From DASWTL01 sp966250385 (GTDB lineage: Bacteria > Bacteroidota > Bacteroidia > Sphingobacteriales > Sphingobacteriaceae): a stretch of 64,000 nucleotides of DNA. The stretch covers positions 61,634-125,633 of the forward strand of contig CBINHC010000013.1 in the NCBI GenBank assembly GCA_966250385.1. The letters are read 5' to 3'. The position numbers were made by a program, and so were the translations under genes. The notes beneath the pieces are model-generated. The model saw nothing but the letters and a program-made list of their open reading frames with translations. It did not search any database and was not told where the DNA came from. Positions within the stretch are counted from its first letter, which is position 1. Each line of letters begins with the position of its first letter. Below, one piece after another: positions 8,938-16,732 of this stretch.

Positions 8938-9375
8938 TCATGAAGATTTTTCAAGGGACGTGCTGACCGAGCTGGCATGGCTCAGCAGACGGTGTACAGG
9001 GCAGGCCCTGGCAATATAGAGCAGCCGGGCCTCCTGTTCGTCGGTCAGCGGGCCCGAGCAGGTCACCACGGTATGGAACAGGGTGTTGCTGGTTGCCGGG
9101 TCCGGATCTTTCTTCAGATCAACGCGGACCCTGATAACAGGCAGGTCCCATCCTTTACGCGCGACATACATCCGAAGGGTGATCGCCGTGCACGAAGCCA
9201 GTGCGCCGCACAGGTAAGCGAAGGGATCCGGTCCCAGGTCTTTGCCGCCGGCTGCAGGAAGTTCGTCCGCTACAAAGGCATGTCCGCCGGATGTGACCAG
9301 CGTTTCATAGGTTTCGCCGCGGTTCTCGGCCTCGGCGGTTACCCGGATATCGTTTAGACTATTCGACGCCTCCAA
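8938..9375 (-). CDS. OsmC-family peroxiredoxin-like protein
   Basis: 145 residues with the two redox cysteines of the OsmC/Ohr fold: Cys62 in GALASCTAITLRMYV and Cys125 in ARACPVHRLL. The family reduces organic hydroperoxides with thiols. The start used is TTG 9375; no in-frame ATG lies nearby, and translation from here overlaps the end of the aldehyde dehydrogenase gene by 17 bases. The overlap suggests co-transcription, giving an oxidative or carbonyl stress pair. Confidence 0.88.
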   Translation of the reverse strand: MEASNSLNDIRVTAEAENRGETYETLVTSGGHAFVADELPAAGGKDLGPDPFAYLCGALASCTAITLRMYVARKGWDLPVIRVRVDLKKDPDPATSNTLFHTVVTCSGPLTDEQEARLLYIARACPVHRLLSHASSVSTSLEKSS

Positions 9376-10798
9376 AACACAGGTATTTGATTTCCATAAA
9401 ATAATCCATTCCGTACTTGGAGCCTTCCCGGCCGAAACCGGATTCCTTGATGCCGCCGAACGGCGCCAGCGCCGTGGAGATCAGTCCCTCATTGATGCCG
9501 ACCATTCCGTACTCCAGCTTCTCGGCTACCCGCCAGCAGCGGTTCACGTCCCGGCTGTAGAAATAGGCGGCCAGGCCGTAGGGCGTATCATTCGCCATCC
9601 GGATCGCTTCTTCTTCAGTAGTGAACCTGAAAACCGGCGCCACCGGGCCAAAGACCTCTTCCCGGGCGATCAGCATCTTCGCTGTTGCCTGGCCCAGTAC
9701 AGTCGGCTCGAAGTACAGGCCTGACTTCCGGTTTCCGCCAGTCAGGATGGTCGCGCCTTTTTCAACGGCATCGTTGATATGGTGCAGGACCTTCTCGACC
9801 GCCGGTTCATTGATCAGCGGACCGATCTGAACGTCGGGCTGCATCACATCGCCCGTCCTGAGTTCCTGTACCGCCTGCGTAAACCGCTCCATGAAGGCGT
9901 CATAGACGGTATCCTGTACCAGGATGCGGTTCACGCAAACGCAGGTCTGTCCGTTATGCCGGAATTTGGAAACGATGGCGCCCCGGACGGCCGCATCCAG
10001 ATCGGCATCCCCGAATACGATAAACGGGGCATTGCCCCCAAGTTCCATCGAAAGCTTTTTGAGGGTGGAAGCGGATTGGCTCATCAGGATCTTTCCGACC
10101 TCGGTCGAACCGGTGAACGAAAGTTTCCGGACCTTCGGATTTTCACACAGCTCTTTGCCGATCTCGCTGCTGCGGGCAGAGGTGATCACGTTGATGACCC
10201 CTCGGGGAAACCCGGCCTGTTCGGCCAGTACTGCCAGGGCCAGGCCCGTAAGCGGTGTCTCGGAGGGCGGTTTGATGACCACCGGGGATCCGGCCGCGAG
10301 TGCCGGGCCGACCTTGCGGGTGATCATCGCCAAAGGGAAATTCCAGGGGGTGATGGCAGCAGCCACCCCGACGGACTGCTTGATCACCACCAGCCGGCGG
10401 TCGCGCGTGTGGGCAGGGATCACGTCACCGTAAGTGCGCTTCGATTCTTCCGCAAACCATTCGACAAAGCTGGCGCCGTAGCTGACCTCGCCGAGGCTTT
10501 CCGAGATCACCTTTCCCGACTCCAGGGTCATGATCCGCGCCAGCTGGTCACGGTGGTCCATAATAAGGCTGAACCAGTTTCGCAGGAGTCGTGACCGCTC
10601 GCCGGCCGGCAGGTCACGGTAAGCCGGCCAGGCGGCATCGGCCGCATCAATTGCCCGGCGGGTATCTTCCCGGCTCATATCGGGAACCGAGCCTATGACT
10701 GCTCCGGTCGCGGGGTTCAGGACCGGAAAAGAGTTTCCGGAAAGGGAAGCTGTCCAACGGCCGTCGATATAGGCCTGGGATCTGATCAGATCATCCAT
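9359..10798 (-). CDS. NAD(P)-dependent succinate-semialdehyde dehydrogenase family protein
   Basis: 479 residues of the aldehyde dehydrogenase superfamily. Visible motifs: cofactor-binding TPWNFPLAMITRKVGPAL, general-base Glu in MELGGNAPFIVF, catalytic Cys in HNGQTCVCVNR, and the C-terminal GGIKESGFGREG. The GYIDGRW-like start, the short N-terminus and the CVC pair match the GabD group, which oxidises succinic semialdehyde to succinate. Start ATG 10798 gives the usual N-terminus (DDLIRSQAYIDGRW); further upstream in-frame codons would add unrelated residues. Substrate identity is by family only. It leads the osmC gene. Confidence 0.9.
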   Translation of the reverse strand: MDDLIRSQAYIDGRWTASLSGNSFPVLNPATGAVIGSVPDMSREDTRRAIDAADAAWPAYRDLPAGERSRLLRNWFSLIMDHRDQLARIMTLESGKVISESLGEVSYGASFVEWFAEESKRTYGDVIPAHTRDRRLVVIKQSVGVAAAITPWNFPLAMITRKVGPALAAGSPVVIKPPSETPLTGLALAVLAEQAGFPRGVINVITSARSSEIGKELCENPKVRKLSFTGSTEVGKILMSQSASTLKKLSMELGGNAPFIVFGDADLDAAVRGAIVSKFRHNGQTCVCVNRILVQDTVYDAFMERFTQAVQELRTGDVMQPDVQIGPLINEPAVEKVLHHINDAVEKGATILTGGNRKSGLYFEPTVLGQATAKMLIAREEVFGPVAPVFRFTTEEEAIRMANDTPYGLAAYFYSRDVNRCWRVAEKLEYGMVGINEGLISTALAPFGGIKESGFGREGSKYGMDYFMEIKYLCFGGVE

Positions 10799-11129
10799 AA
10801 TAATTGCGTTTGTGCGGTAACCTTGTGTTTTGTAAACATAAACCATCCGGGGGTGTTTACTGATATTCAAAACACATTAACGGGATCAGCGGCCCGCAGC
10901 GGGGAGCCTGGGAGAAAGGCGGCCAGCGACAGCATGATGGGGGTAAAGGAATTTTATGATTTTTTCTTCAAAATTAATTTTTTTTCAAAAAATATAGTAT
11001 ATTCGATTTGTTAGATGAGTTGGTTTAAAGTTTTGGTGTTTCTATTCCCTTTCAAGTTAACGACCCCTGGTTGCCCGGCGTTCCGCCGGACGGCCGGGGT
11101 TGTTGCTTGATCTCCTTTGTCTTCCGGCA
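10799..11129. other. Intergenic stretch with a two-tier stem-loop
   Basis: No convincing gene. The right end (11059-11104) can fold as an outer stem AACGACCCC/GGGGTTGTT enclosing a perfect hairpin CCGGCG-TTC-CGCCGG at 11075-11089. A strongly A/T-rich tract precedes it (about 10955-11010). The stem-loop lies downstream of the minus-strand gene that ends at 11130 but no T-run follows on that strand. Confidence 0.4.
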
Positions 11130-11468
11130 TTAACTTTCGCCGGCGGTCAGAATGCCGTCCACCTGGTATGTTCTGGCGGGTGCGCGGTCCATCAGCCGGA
11201 AATTGAATGCGACATAGTACAGGAGCCTGGTCTGGTCGCGGAGTTCCTGGATGAAAAAATCATGGATGCCCACGGCGTTTTCCCCCCTGTAGCTTCCGGA
11301 GACGTTTGTTCCCAGCAGATAGTAATACTGTTCACCGTCAAATTCGAACCGGAAGTCGCGCAGCGTCGTGAACAGGGTGGCCCGGGTACAGACCTTCTGC
11401 TTCAATACCGTATTGCTGAAATACAGTGTTCCTTGAAGGAGAGCGCCTGGAGGATTCAGTTGGATCAT
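11130..11468 (-). CDS. Hypothetical protein (112 aa)
   Basis: I do not recognise this protein. It is rich in aromatic residues and beta-prone segments (FRFEFDGEQYYYLLGTNVSG, LLYYVAFNFRL) and has no signal peptide or membrane helix. Start ATG 11468 has no clear ribosome binding site, which is usual in this genome. It shares orientation and a similar Tyr/Phe-rich character with the next small gene to the right. Coding status rests on an uninterrupted frame with plausible composition. Confidence 0.5.
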   Translation of the reverse strand: MIQLNPPGALLQGTLYFSNTVLKQKVCTRATLFTTLRDFRFEFDGEQYYYLLGTNVSGSYRGENAVGIHDFFIQELRDQTRLLYYVAFNFRLMDRAPARTYQVDGILTAGES

Positions 11469-11601
11469 AGGTACGCGGAATGAGGTTCAAATTAAGGCTT
11501 AGGAAACATATGGCTTGTAGGAAAAACCCCATTTTCTGTGTGGGGATATTTTAATAAAAGGGCTGGCAAATCTCTCAGGGATCCTGTCATCATCGCTATG
11601 T

Positions 11602-11844
11602 TCACAGGATAGCCGGTAAACTGATCATATCCAGGTACGGGTCCAGCCGTTCCATATTCCTGAATGGGACAAATCCCTTCAGCTCATGCTCCATATGGCT
11701 GTAGAGCACTTCTACGTAAAAGTCTTCCAGCGTATAGAGATAAATATAGAAGTTGGTGTTCTTTCTTTTGGCAATCAGTCTGCCCCGTTGAACGGCCTGG
11801 ATCTTTTCGAACAGACCAAGCGAATAGAATTCATTTAATGTCAT
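11602..11844 (-). CDS. Small conserved-looking hypothetical protein (80 aa)
   Basis: I start at ATG 11844, giving MTLNEFYSLGLFEKIQAVQ; the longer in-frame extension to 11895 adds an unrelated hydrophobic leader. The pattern of an N-terminal helix followed by IYLYTLEDFYVEVLYSH resembles short Bacteroidota proteins of about 80 residues with the MTLNEFxxL opening, of unknown function; I recall this pattern and cannot verify it here. It is cytosolic and acidic-aromatic. Confidence 0.55.
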   Translation of the reverse strand: MTLNEFYSLGLFEKIQAVQRGRLIAKRKNTNFYIYLYTLEDFYVEVLYSHMEHELKGFVPFRNMERLDPYLDMISLPAIL

Positions 11845-12062
11845 GTCGGCAGGAAGTAATAGGAGGTTTAAAAAAAGAATCGTTTCTGCCGGCAAATTGT
11901 TTTAGTGATAAGAAATTTTAATTCTTAAAGATTGGATGATATTAAGTCGTCAGATGAACTGAGACGCGCAAGAAACCGGGGAGAAAGGTGAGAGGTAAGG
12001 AGCCGGGCGCGGGCTTAGGCAAGCCGGCAGGTCTTCCGCCGGTGCTCCGCGCCGGAGGCCGG

Positions 12063-12080
12063 CAGACCGGTACCGGTCTG
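12063..12080. repeat. 18-base perfect palindrome
   Basis: CAGACCGGTACCGGTCTG is fully self-complementary and lies 4 bases beyond the stop of the minus-strand DUF1569 gene, in a G+C-rich stretch (about 11990-12075) with further GCCGG repeats. It could be a hairpin at the mRNA 3' end; no T-run follows. Confidence 0.45.
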
Positions 12081-12084
12081 TGCC

Positions 12085-12537
12085 TTATACTCCGAACTGC
12101 CGGAAATGGTGGTCCAGGTGCTTGTAGAACATATTGTTCCACTCCGCTTTGGACAGCCTGCCGAAAGACAGGGATTCTTTCTGGTCGAAATAATCGGCTC
12201 CGAGCTCCTGCGTTCTGCGGATATAATCCGCAAGGCGCGCTTTCTCGGTCTCGAAGTCTTTGTCAACCTTCACCAGGAAAGCAGGGGCCGTGGGGCCGTT
12301 CGGTTTATAAGGGGTTTCGCTGACGACCTTCTTCTTTACCAGCAGGCGGAGTATCAGCCGCATCAGCGGATTGGGTTTGGGATGGCGGTTGTCATAGACC
12401 ATTTCATAGGTCACGTTGCAGTGCGCAAGCATCTGCGATACGCTCATCTTTCCCCAGAGACGTGTCGACTGTGGCGTCAGCCGGTCTAACCGCCCCAGCA
12501 TCTCGGCCATATCCTGTTTACTGAACAGATTCTTCAT
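12085..12537 (-). CDS. DUF1569 / DinB-fold protein
   Basis: 150 residues beginning MKNLFSKQDMAEMLGRLDRL with the LWGKMSVSQMLAHCNVTYEM block and late HLDHHFRQFG, the signature of DUF1569 proteins, which adopt the DinB four-helix fold with a His-based metal site. His in MLAHC and the HLDHH cluster are candidate ligands. Biochemical role unknown. It starts 1 base after the stop of the lipoprotein gene, so the two form an operon. Confidence 0.8.
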   Translation of the reverse strand: MKNLFSKQDMAEMLGRLDRLTPQSTRLWGKMSVSQMLAHCNVTYEMVYDNRHPKPNPLMRLILRLLVKKKVVSETPYKPNGPTAPAFLVKVDKDFETEKARLADYIRRTQELGADYFDQKESLSFGRLSKAEWNNMFYKHLDHHFRQFGV

Positions 12538-12538
12538 G

Positions 12539-12727
12539 CTAGAACTGGCCGTTGGTCGCAGGCGCTGCCGCCGGGTTGTAAGTATCCTTAACCGTATCTT
12601 TCTGCGTCGTATCTTTTACTGTCGTGTCCGCGCTCCCGGACGTGTCTCCTGCCGGAGCCCCGCAGCCGATTACCCCGGCAACCAGTAGCAGCATGCAAAT
12701 CGTTATGTAGTTCTTCATCGTTTTCAT
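12539..12727 (-). CDS. Small secreted lipoprotein, low complexity
   Basis: 62 residues from ATG 12727 (ATG 12718 is an alternative). A hydrophobic signal, YITICMLLLVAGVIGC, ends in a lipobox with the Cys acceptor, followed by a Thr/Asp/Lys-rich tail (DTTVKDTTQKDTVKDT) and an Ala/Pro end. Mature protein is only about 40 residues and probably disordered at the cell surface or periplasm. A longer frame to 12817 is open but would bury the signal sequence. Linked with the DUF1569 gene by a 1-base gap. Confidence 0.7.
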   Translation of the reverse strand: MKTMKNYITICMLLLVAGVIGCGAPAGDTSGSADTTVKDTTQKDTVKDTYNPAAAPATNGQF

Positions 12728-12843
12728 GGATGCAATGGTAAGGAAACATGGGGAAAATCCGAAATTCCGCTGGCTTCCGGCCGGCCATGAGCCAACCGGC
12801 AGACGCCAGGCGTCCACGGCATTCCTGCTGGTGTAGGCCAGCG

Positions 12844-13047
12844 CTAGTGCTCGATCTCGAAGGTTAATTTGACGTTGACCCGGTATTCCGTGATCCTGTT
12901 ATCGGCGACCACCGCCGTCTGCTCATGGATGTAAACGGAACGGATATTTTTCAGGGTTTTGGAGGCTTCAGTGACAGCCTGCTGCGCCGCATCTTCCCAG
13001 CTGTTGGGAGACTGCGACATCACTTCAATGACTTTAAGAATGGCCAT
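12844..13047 (-). CDS. Dodecin-family flavin-binding protein
   Basis: 67 residues matching dodecin in length and pattern: VIEVMSQSPNSWEDAAQQAV, TEASKTLKNIRSVYIHEQTAVV, and the end EYRVNVKLTFEIEH. Dodecins assemble into hollow dodecamers that store or buffer riboflavin and FMN; in bacteria the usual Trp of the flavin stack (here in SWEDA) is present. Monocistronic or read with the lipoprotein gene 117 bases downstream. Confidence 0.9.
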   Translation of the reverse strand: MAILKVIEVMSQSPNSWEDAAQQAVTEASKTLKNIRSVYIHEQTAVVADNRITEYRVNVKLTFEIEH

Positions 13048-13154
13048 GACCTGTGGGTTTATGGTGAAAAACTCGGTTGTTTGCTTTGGAAGTCACATGT
13101 TCAGAACGGGGTAGCCGGGGCCCGGGGGCAGAATTGAAAAGGGGGTGCCGGGTG

Positions 13155-13403
13155 TCAGTAGCCGTTTCCCCGGTTGAGCTTCAGGTAATTCGGAACCGTA
13201 TGGTCCTGGGAATCGTTGTTTACAGGGCTGGGGGCGGGCTCGAATTCACACATGAAATGCTCGCCGTCTTCGATCGTTTCGCCTTCCTCCAGTATGATAA
13301 TAAACCGGTCCTGGCCCGGGGCATCATGAACAGTGGTCCGGTCGACGACCCCGACTTTGTAACTGCCTTCCGAATTCACAAAAATTTTCTCTCCGATCTC
13401 CAT
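13155..13403 (-). CDS. Hypothetical protein (82 aa), SH3-like beta composition
   Basis: I do not recognise it. The first 50 residues look all-beta (GEKIFVNSEGSYKVGVVDRT, DRFIIILEEGETIEDGEHFMCEFE) and the tail is polar. No signal peptide or membrane helix. Start ATG 13403 overlaps an unrecognised upstream frame (13376-13612). Coding status is moderately supported by uninterrupted frame and composition. Confidence 0.5.
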   Translation of the reverse strand: MEIGEKIFVNSEGSYKVGVVDRTTVHDAPGQDRFIIILEEGETIEDGEHFMCEFEPAPSPVNNDSQDHTVPNYLKLNRGNGY

Positions 13404-13675
13404 AATATATCACAACAGGTCAGACGGAAGGATTGTTGATCGGATTTTATAAAAAGCCCGAGAGTGATGTTTTTTAACTGTAAGTTAAAAAAGAGGATGA
13501 GATCTCGGGGACCGGTCTCGATTCCTGGTGCGGGATGTATCTTGGGATACAGTGACGTTGCCGTGAATCCGTATTTCTCTAGCGGCTCCAACAGCTCAGC
13601 AATGTTTGTCACAGCGGTGTAGGCAGTGCCTTTTGCCGGACTGTCAAATTTGCTCAGTCGACAATATGGATACGT
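13376..13675 (-). other. Unrecognised open frame between two palindromes, possible gene remnant
   Basis: A minus-strand frame is open from about 13675 down to a stop at 13376. Its middle part has protein-like composition (the residues around GTAYTAVTNIAELLEPLEKYGF and PGIETGPRDLILFFNLQL), but the only starts are non-ATG (a GTG at 13612) and its end overlaps the next gene. One palindrome copy lies within it and the other just upstream. It may be the decayed end of a gene or a chance frame; I assign no function. Confidence 0.3.
13470..13492. repeat. Palindrome copy 1: TTTTTTAACT-GTA-AGTTAAAAAA
   Basis: Perfect 10-base arms around a 3-base centre. A second copy with 19 of 20 core bases identical lies about 209 bases to the right. 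It may be an operator or a short repeat family member; its A/T arms make a stable terminator unlikely. Confidence 0.6.
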
Positions 13676-13679
13676 CTAT

Positions 13680-13698
13680 TTTTAACTATAAGTTAAAA
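13680..13698. repeat. Palindrome copy 2: TTTTAACT-ATA-AGTTAAAA
   Basis: Perfect 8-base arms, located 15 bases downstream of the rpoN stop codon (minus strand). Nearly identical to the copy at 13470-13492. Confidence 0.6.
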
Positions 13699-13713
13699 TA
13701 TTGAACATTTTTT

Positions 13714-15192
13714 CTATAGTTCCTTCCGAAGTCTCGCTACAGGAATATTCATGGCTTCCCGGTATTTGGCCACGGTGCGGCGGGCGATGTTGTATCCTTT
13801 TTCCTTCAGAATCTCCGTCAGTTTTTCGTCTGCCAGGGGACGCCGTTTATCTTCTTTGCCGATGCATTCCTCGAGGATCTTCTTCACCTCCTTGTTGGAT
13901 ACTTCCTCACCGCTTTCCGTCTGGATAGCCTCCGAGAAAAACGATTTAAGGAGGAAGGTTCCGAATTCGGTCTGCACATACTTGGAGTTGGCAACCCGGG
14001 AGACTGTGGAGATGTCCATATCGATCCGATCGGCAATGTCCTTCAGGATCATCGGTTTCAGGTTGCGTTCGTCGCCTGTAAGGAAATATTCGTATTGATA
14101 ATGCATGATCGCATTCATCGTCTTGAGCAGGGTCTGCTGCCGTTGTTTGATGGCATCGATGAACCACTTGGCAGAATCCAGTTTCTGTTTGACGAACTGG
14201 ACGGCTTCCTTCAGTTTCTTATCTTTTTGTGCCGCCTTGTCGTAGTGTTCGAACATCTCCTGGTAGGAACGGCTCACACGCAGTTCCGGGGCATTCTTTG
14301 AGTTCAGTGTCAGGAACAGGACTCCGTCATTGTTGGTGATGTGGAAGTCCGGGATGACATGCATTTGTTTGGTCGTCTGTTCGCTGGCGTCGCCCGGTTT
14401 GGGATTCAGCTTCAGGATCTCACTGACCACCTCCTTGAGCTCTTCAGGCTCCAGGTTCAGGGCCTTTTCAAGTTTCTCGTAATGCTTCCGGGTAAACTCG
14501 TCCAGGTAATGCTCCACCACCCGGATGGCTTTCTGAATGATCGGGTTGCTCTGGTCTTTTTTCCGGAGCTGGATCAGCAGGCATTCCTGCAGGTCCCGGG
14601 CAGCGACACCAGCCGGGTCAAACGACTGGATCAGTTTGAGAATCTCCTCAACTTCGTCCTCTTCGGCCATGACATTCTGTGAAAAGGCCAGGTCGTCGAT
14701 CAGGGACGTGATCGGGCGCCGGAGGTAACCGTCGTCATCCAGACTGCCGATGATCTGCTGACCGATGTGAAAGTCCTTGTCGGAAAGCGGGATCAGGTCC
14801 AGCTGCTGCTGAAGATTTTCAAAGAAGGAGCTTTGTATGGCGATCGGCATCTCGCGGCGTTCTTCCTCGTCATCCCCGTTCTGATCATACCGCGAGCCGT
14901 ATTCGTTGATATTGTCATCCTGCAGGTAGTCGTCGACATTGAACTCGTCAAAGTCGTCTGACGCTTTCTCTTCAGCGTTAAAGGTCTCCTCTTCGGGATC
15001 CCGGTCCGGATATTCCTCCGCAGGCTCATTCATGTTCGTGAGACTCAGGTCTTCCAGCGCCGGGTTTTCCTCGAGTTCCTCCTTGATACGGGTATCCAGG
15101 GAGACGGTAGGAACCTGCAGCAGTTTGATAAACTGGATCTGTTGCGGCGAAAGCTTTTGAAGTAACTTTTGTTGAAGATTCTGTTTTAACAT
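13714..15192 (-). CDS. rpoN: RNA polymerase sigma-54 factor
   Basis: 492 residues from ATG 15192 (a longer frame to 15219 adds an unrelated start). Region I is Gln/Leu-rich (LKQNLQQKLLQKLSPQQIQFIKLLQ), followed by an acidic linker (about 50-115), the core-binding region, the HTH segment and the RpoN box ARRTVAKYRE near the C-terminus, which contacts the -24 promoter element. It directs transcription that depends on AAA+ enhancer-binding activators. No activator gene is in the window. A TATTTTTG element lies 17 bases upstream of the start. Confidence 0.96.
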   Translation of the reverse strand: MLKQNLQQKLLQKLSPQQIQFIKLLQVPTVSLDTRIKEELEENPALEDLSLTNMNEPAEEYPDRDPEEETFNAEEKASDDFDEFNVDDYLQDDNINEYGSRYDQNGDDEEERREMPIAIQSSFFENLQQQLDLIPLSDKDFHIGQQIIGSLDDDGYLRRPITSLIDDLAFSQNVMAEEDEVEEILKLIQSFDPAGVAARDLQECLLIQLRKKDQSNPIIQKAIRVVEHYLDEFTRKHYEKLEKALNLEPEELKEVVSEILKLNPKPGDASEQTTKQMHVIPDFHITNNDGVLFLTLNSKNAPELRVSRSYQEMFEHYDKAAQKDKKLKEAVQFVKQKLDSAKWFIDAIKQRQQTLLKTMNAIMHYQYEYFLTGDERNLKPMILKDIADRIDMDISTVSRVANSKYVQTEFGTFLLKSFFSEAIQTESGEEVSNKEVKKILEECIGKEDKRRPLADEKLTEILKEKGYNIARRTVAKYREAMNIPVARLRKEL

Positions 15193-15208
15193 AACATCTG
15201 ACCGAAAG

Positions 15209-15216
15209 CAAAAATA
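15209..15216 (-). promoter_or_regulatory. Bacteroidota -7 element of rpoN (TATTTTTG)
   Basis: Exact match to the TAnnTTTG consensus, read on the minus strand, 17 bases before ATG 15192. It supports that start. Confidence 0.55.
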
Positions 15217-15345
15217 CACTTATTATAAAGACGTGGCGAAGTATATCTGAAATATAAGTTCGGTACTAAATAATAAATTAACAAGCTTGAAACGTAATGC
15301 CAATACTTTAGTTTTTGTTTATATTTATTCCTCAATTGAAATGGT

Positions 15346-15765
15346 ATGGGATTAATCAAGGAGTTCCGCGAGTTTGCGGTCAAAGGAAATGTGATTGACC
15401 TGGCGGTCGGTCTGATCATCGGCGCCTCTTTCGGGAAGATCGTGACTTCCCTGGTCGATGATATCATCATGCCGCCGGTCGGGTTCCTGACCAACGGGAT
15501 CGATTTTTCGAGCAAGAAGATCCTGCTGAAAGCAGCCGACGAAACGACCAAGACCGCTGAAGTGGCCATCCGTTACGGTAATTTTATCAACGTGCTCCTG
15601 CAGTTCATCATTGTCGCGTTCTGCGTTTTCATGCTGGTAAAGGTGATCAACCGGATCAGGCGGAAGGAACAGGTTGCCCCAACGGTACCTCCGGCCCCTA
15701 CACGGGAAGAGAGCCTGCTGGGCGAAATCCGGGATATTCTGAAAGACCAGCGTGTTCAGCGATAA
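15346..15765 (+). CDS. mscL: Large-conductance mechanosensitive channel
   Basis: 139 residues. N-terminal amphipathic helix MGLIKEFREFAVKGNVIDLAVG, TM1 with the pore-lining AVGLIIGASFGKIV pattern, periplasmic loop, TM2 (about 88-106, NVLLQFIIVAFCVFMLVK) and a charged C-terminal helix. MscL forms a homopentamer in the inner membrane that opens on osmotic downshock. Divergent from rpoN, separated by about 150 bases. Confidence 0.96.
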   Translation: MGLIKEFREFAVKGNVIDLAVGLIIGASFGKIVTSLVDDIIMPPVGFLTNGIDFSSKKILLKAADETTKTAEVAIRYGNFINVLLQFIIVAFCVFMLVKVINRIRRKEQVAPTVPPAPTREESLLGEIRDILKDQRVQR

Positions 15766-15787
15766 TCGGAAATATTTAGGATCGGTA

Positions 15788-15818
15788 TTGCATTTTATCG
15801 GAAACAATCCTATATTTG
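15788..15818 (+). promoter_or_regulatory. Promoter of rpmH (TTG-N20-TATATTTG)
   Basis: A -33-like TTG (15788-15790) is followed after 20 bases by TATATTTG (15811-15818), an exact TAnnTTTG. It precedes the rpmH start at 15853. Confidence 0.6.
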
Positions 15819-15852
15819 CGCTCTTGTTTTTTAGAGCTACAATTAAAACGTC

Positions 15853-16011
15853 ATGAAAAGAACATTCCAACCTTCTCAGAGGAAAAGAAGAAATAAACAC
15901 GGGTTCAGAGAGCGTATGAGCACCGCAAACGGTAGAAGGGTATTAGCTGCAAGAAGAGCTAAAGGCAGAAAGAGATTATCAGTATCTGACGAGCGTCGTC
16001 ACAAGGCATAA
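15853..16011 (+). CDS. rpmH: 50S ribosomal protein L34
   Basis: 52 residues, MKRTFQPSQRKRRNKHGF then RMSTANGRRVLAARRAKGRK: the full L34 signature with a short C-terminal extension. This very basic protein lies near the exit tunnel of the large subunit. It is followed by rnpA and yidD, the conserved bacterial order. Confidence 0.97.
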   Translation: MKRTFQPSQRKRRNKHGFRERMSTANGRRVLAARRAKGRKRLSVSDERRHKA

Positions 16012-16086
16012 TTCTGATTGCTACACCGTAGCCTCTGCGGACTTGCGGATCAGGAATCTGCTTCACTTAGGGCTAAAGCAATCACT

Positions 16087-16485
16087 GTGTATACTTTTAA
16101 AAAAGAAGAACGATTATGTAGTAAAAAGCTTTTGGATGAGCTTTTTCATAATGGTTCTTCTTTTCTTTTATATCCTTTCCGGATCACGTACCTGGTCATG
16201 GACCGCCTGCCTGAGCAGGTACCTGTCCAGGTCGTAATCAGCGTTTCCAAGCGAAAATTCAAGCGGGCCGTTGACCGGAATCTCCTGAAGCGCCGGATAC
16301 GCGAGATTTACCGTCTGAACAAAAACGACCTGATCTATTCCCGTATAGACAAACCCATGCTGCTCGCCATCAGCTATATCGGCCGGGACATCGGCGAATA
16401 TCAGTTCATGGAGAAAAAGCTGAAGATTGGTCTGGATAAACTCAGGCAGCAATTCGAGGAGCAGTATGCCGGTAAAGTGGATTAG
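16087..16485 (+). CDS. rnpA: Ribonuclease P protein component
   Basis: 132 residues from GTG 16087 (reading VYTFKKEERLCSKKLLDELF); a TTG frame reaching back to 16018 is open but lacks similarity to the family. The RNR motif region appears as SVSKRKFKRAVDRNLLKRRIREIYR. It binds RNase P RNA to mature tRNA 5' ends. Located 75 bases after rpmH; overlaps yidD by 20 bases. Confidence 0.94.
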   Translation: MYTFKKEERLCSKKLLDELFHNGSSFLLYPFRITYLVMDRLPEQVPVQVVISVSKRKFKRAVDRNLLKRRIREIYRLNKNDLIYSRIDKPMLLAISYIGRDIGEYQFMEKKLKIGLDKLRQQFEEQYAGKVD

Positions 16486-16702
16486 AAATTTTTTGAGCGG
16501 GTTTTTCCTCCTGTTGATCAGGATGTACCAGTACCTGCTGTCGCCGTTGCTGGGCGCCTCCTGCCGGTACACACCAACGTGCTCGGAGTACGGGATCCAG
16601 GCGATCCGGAAACACGGACCTTTTTACGGGGGCTGGCTGACCATCAAGCGTATCCTTCGCTGTAATCCCTGGGGTGGCCACGGGCATGACCCCGTTCCTT
16701 AA
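16466..16702 (+). CDS. yidD: Membrane protein insertion efficiency factor
   Basis: 78 residues from ATG 16466 inside the end of rnpA. N-terminal hydrophobic segment then the family core: LLGASCRYTPTCSEYGIQAI and KRILRCNPWGGHGHDPVP. YidD assists YidC-dependent membrane insertion at the inner membrane. The gene order rpmH-rnpA-yidD supports the call; yidC is not adjacent here. Confidence 0.95.
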   Translation: MPVKWIRNFLSGFFLLLIRMYQYLLSPLLGASCRYTPTCSEYGIQAIRKHGPFYGGWLTIKRILRCNPWGGHGHDPVP

Positions 16703-16717
16703 CTCAGCTTCTTTGTT

Positions 16718-16725
16718 TACCTTTG
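16718..16725 (+). promoter_or_regulatory. -7 element TACCTTTG before the TauE/SafE gene
   Basis: Exact TAnnTTTG ending 7 bases before ATG 16733, so the transcript would have almost no leader. Confidence 0.5.
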
Positions 16726-16732
16726 GCTCCTC

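Noticed and set aside
9779..10594. 271-residue open frame on the plus strand opposite the aldehyde dehydrogenase
   Set aside because: Shadow frame created by G+C-rich codon positions; no recognisable motif and fully inside a strongly supported gene.
15788..16702. Replication origin near rpmH-rnpA-yidD
   Set aside because: No dnaA or dnaN gene and no cluster of DnaA-box-like sequences noticed; the gene order alone is not enough.
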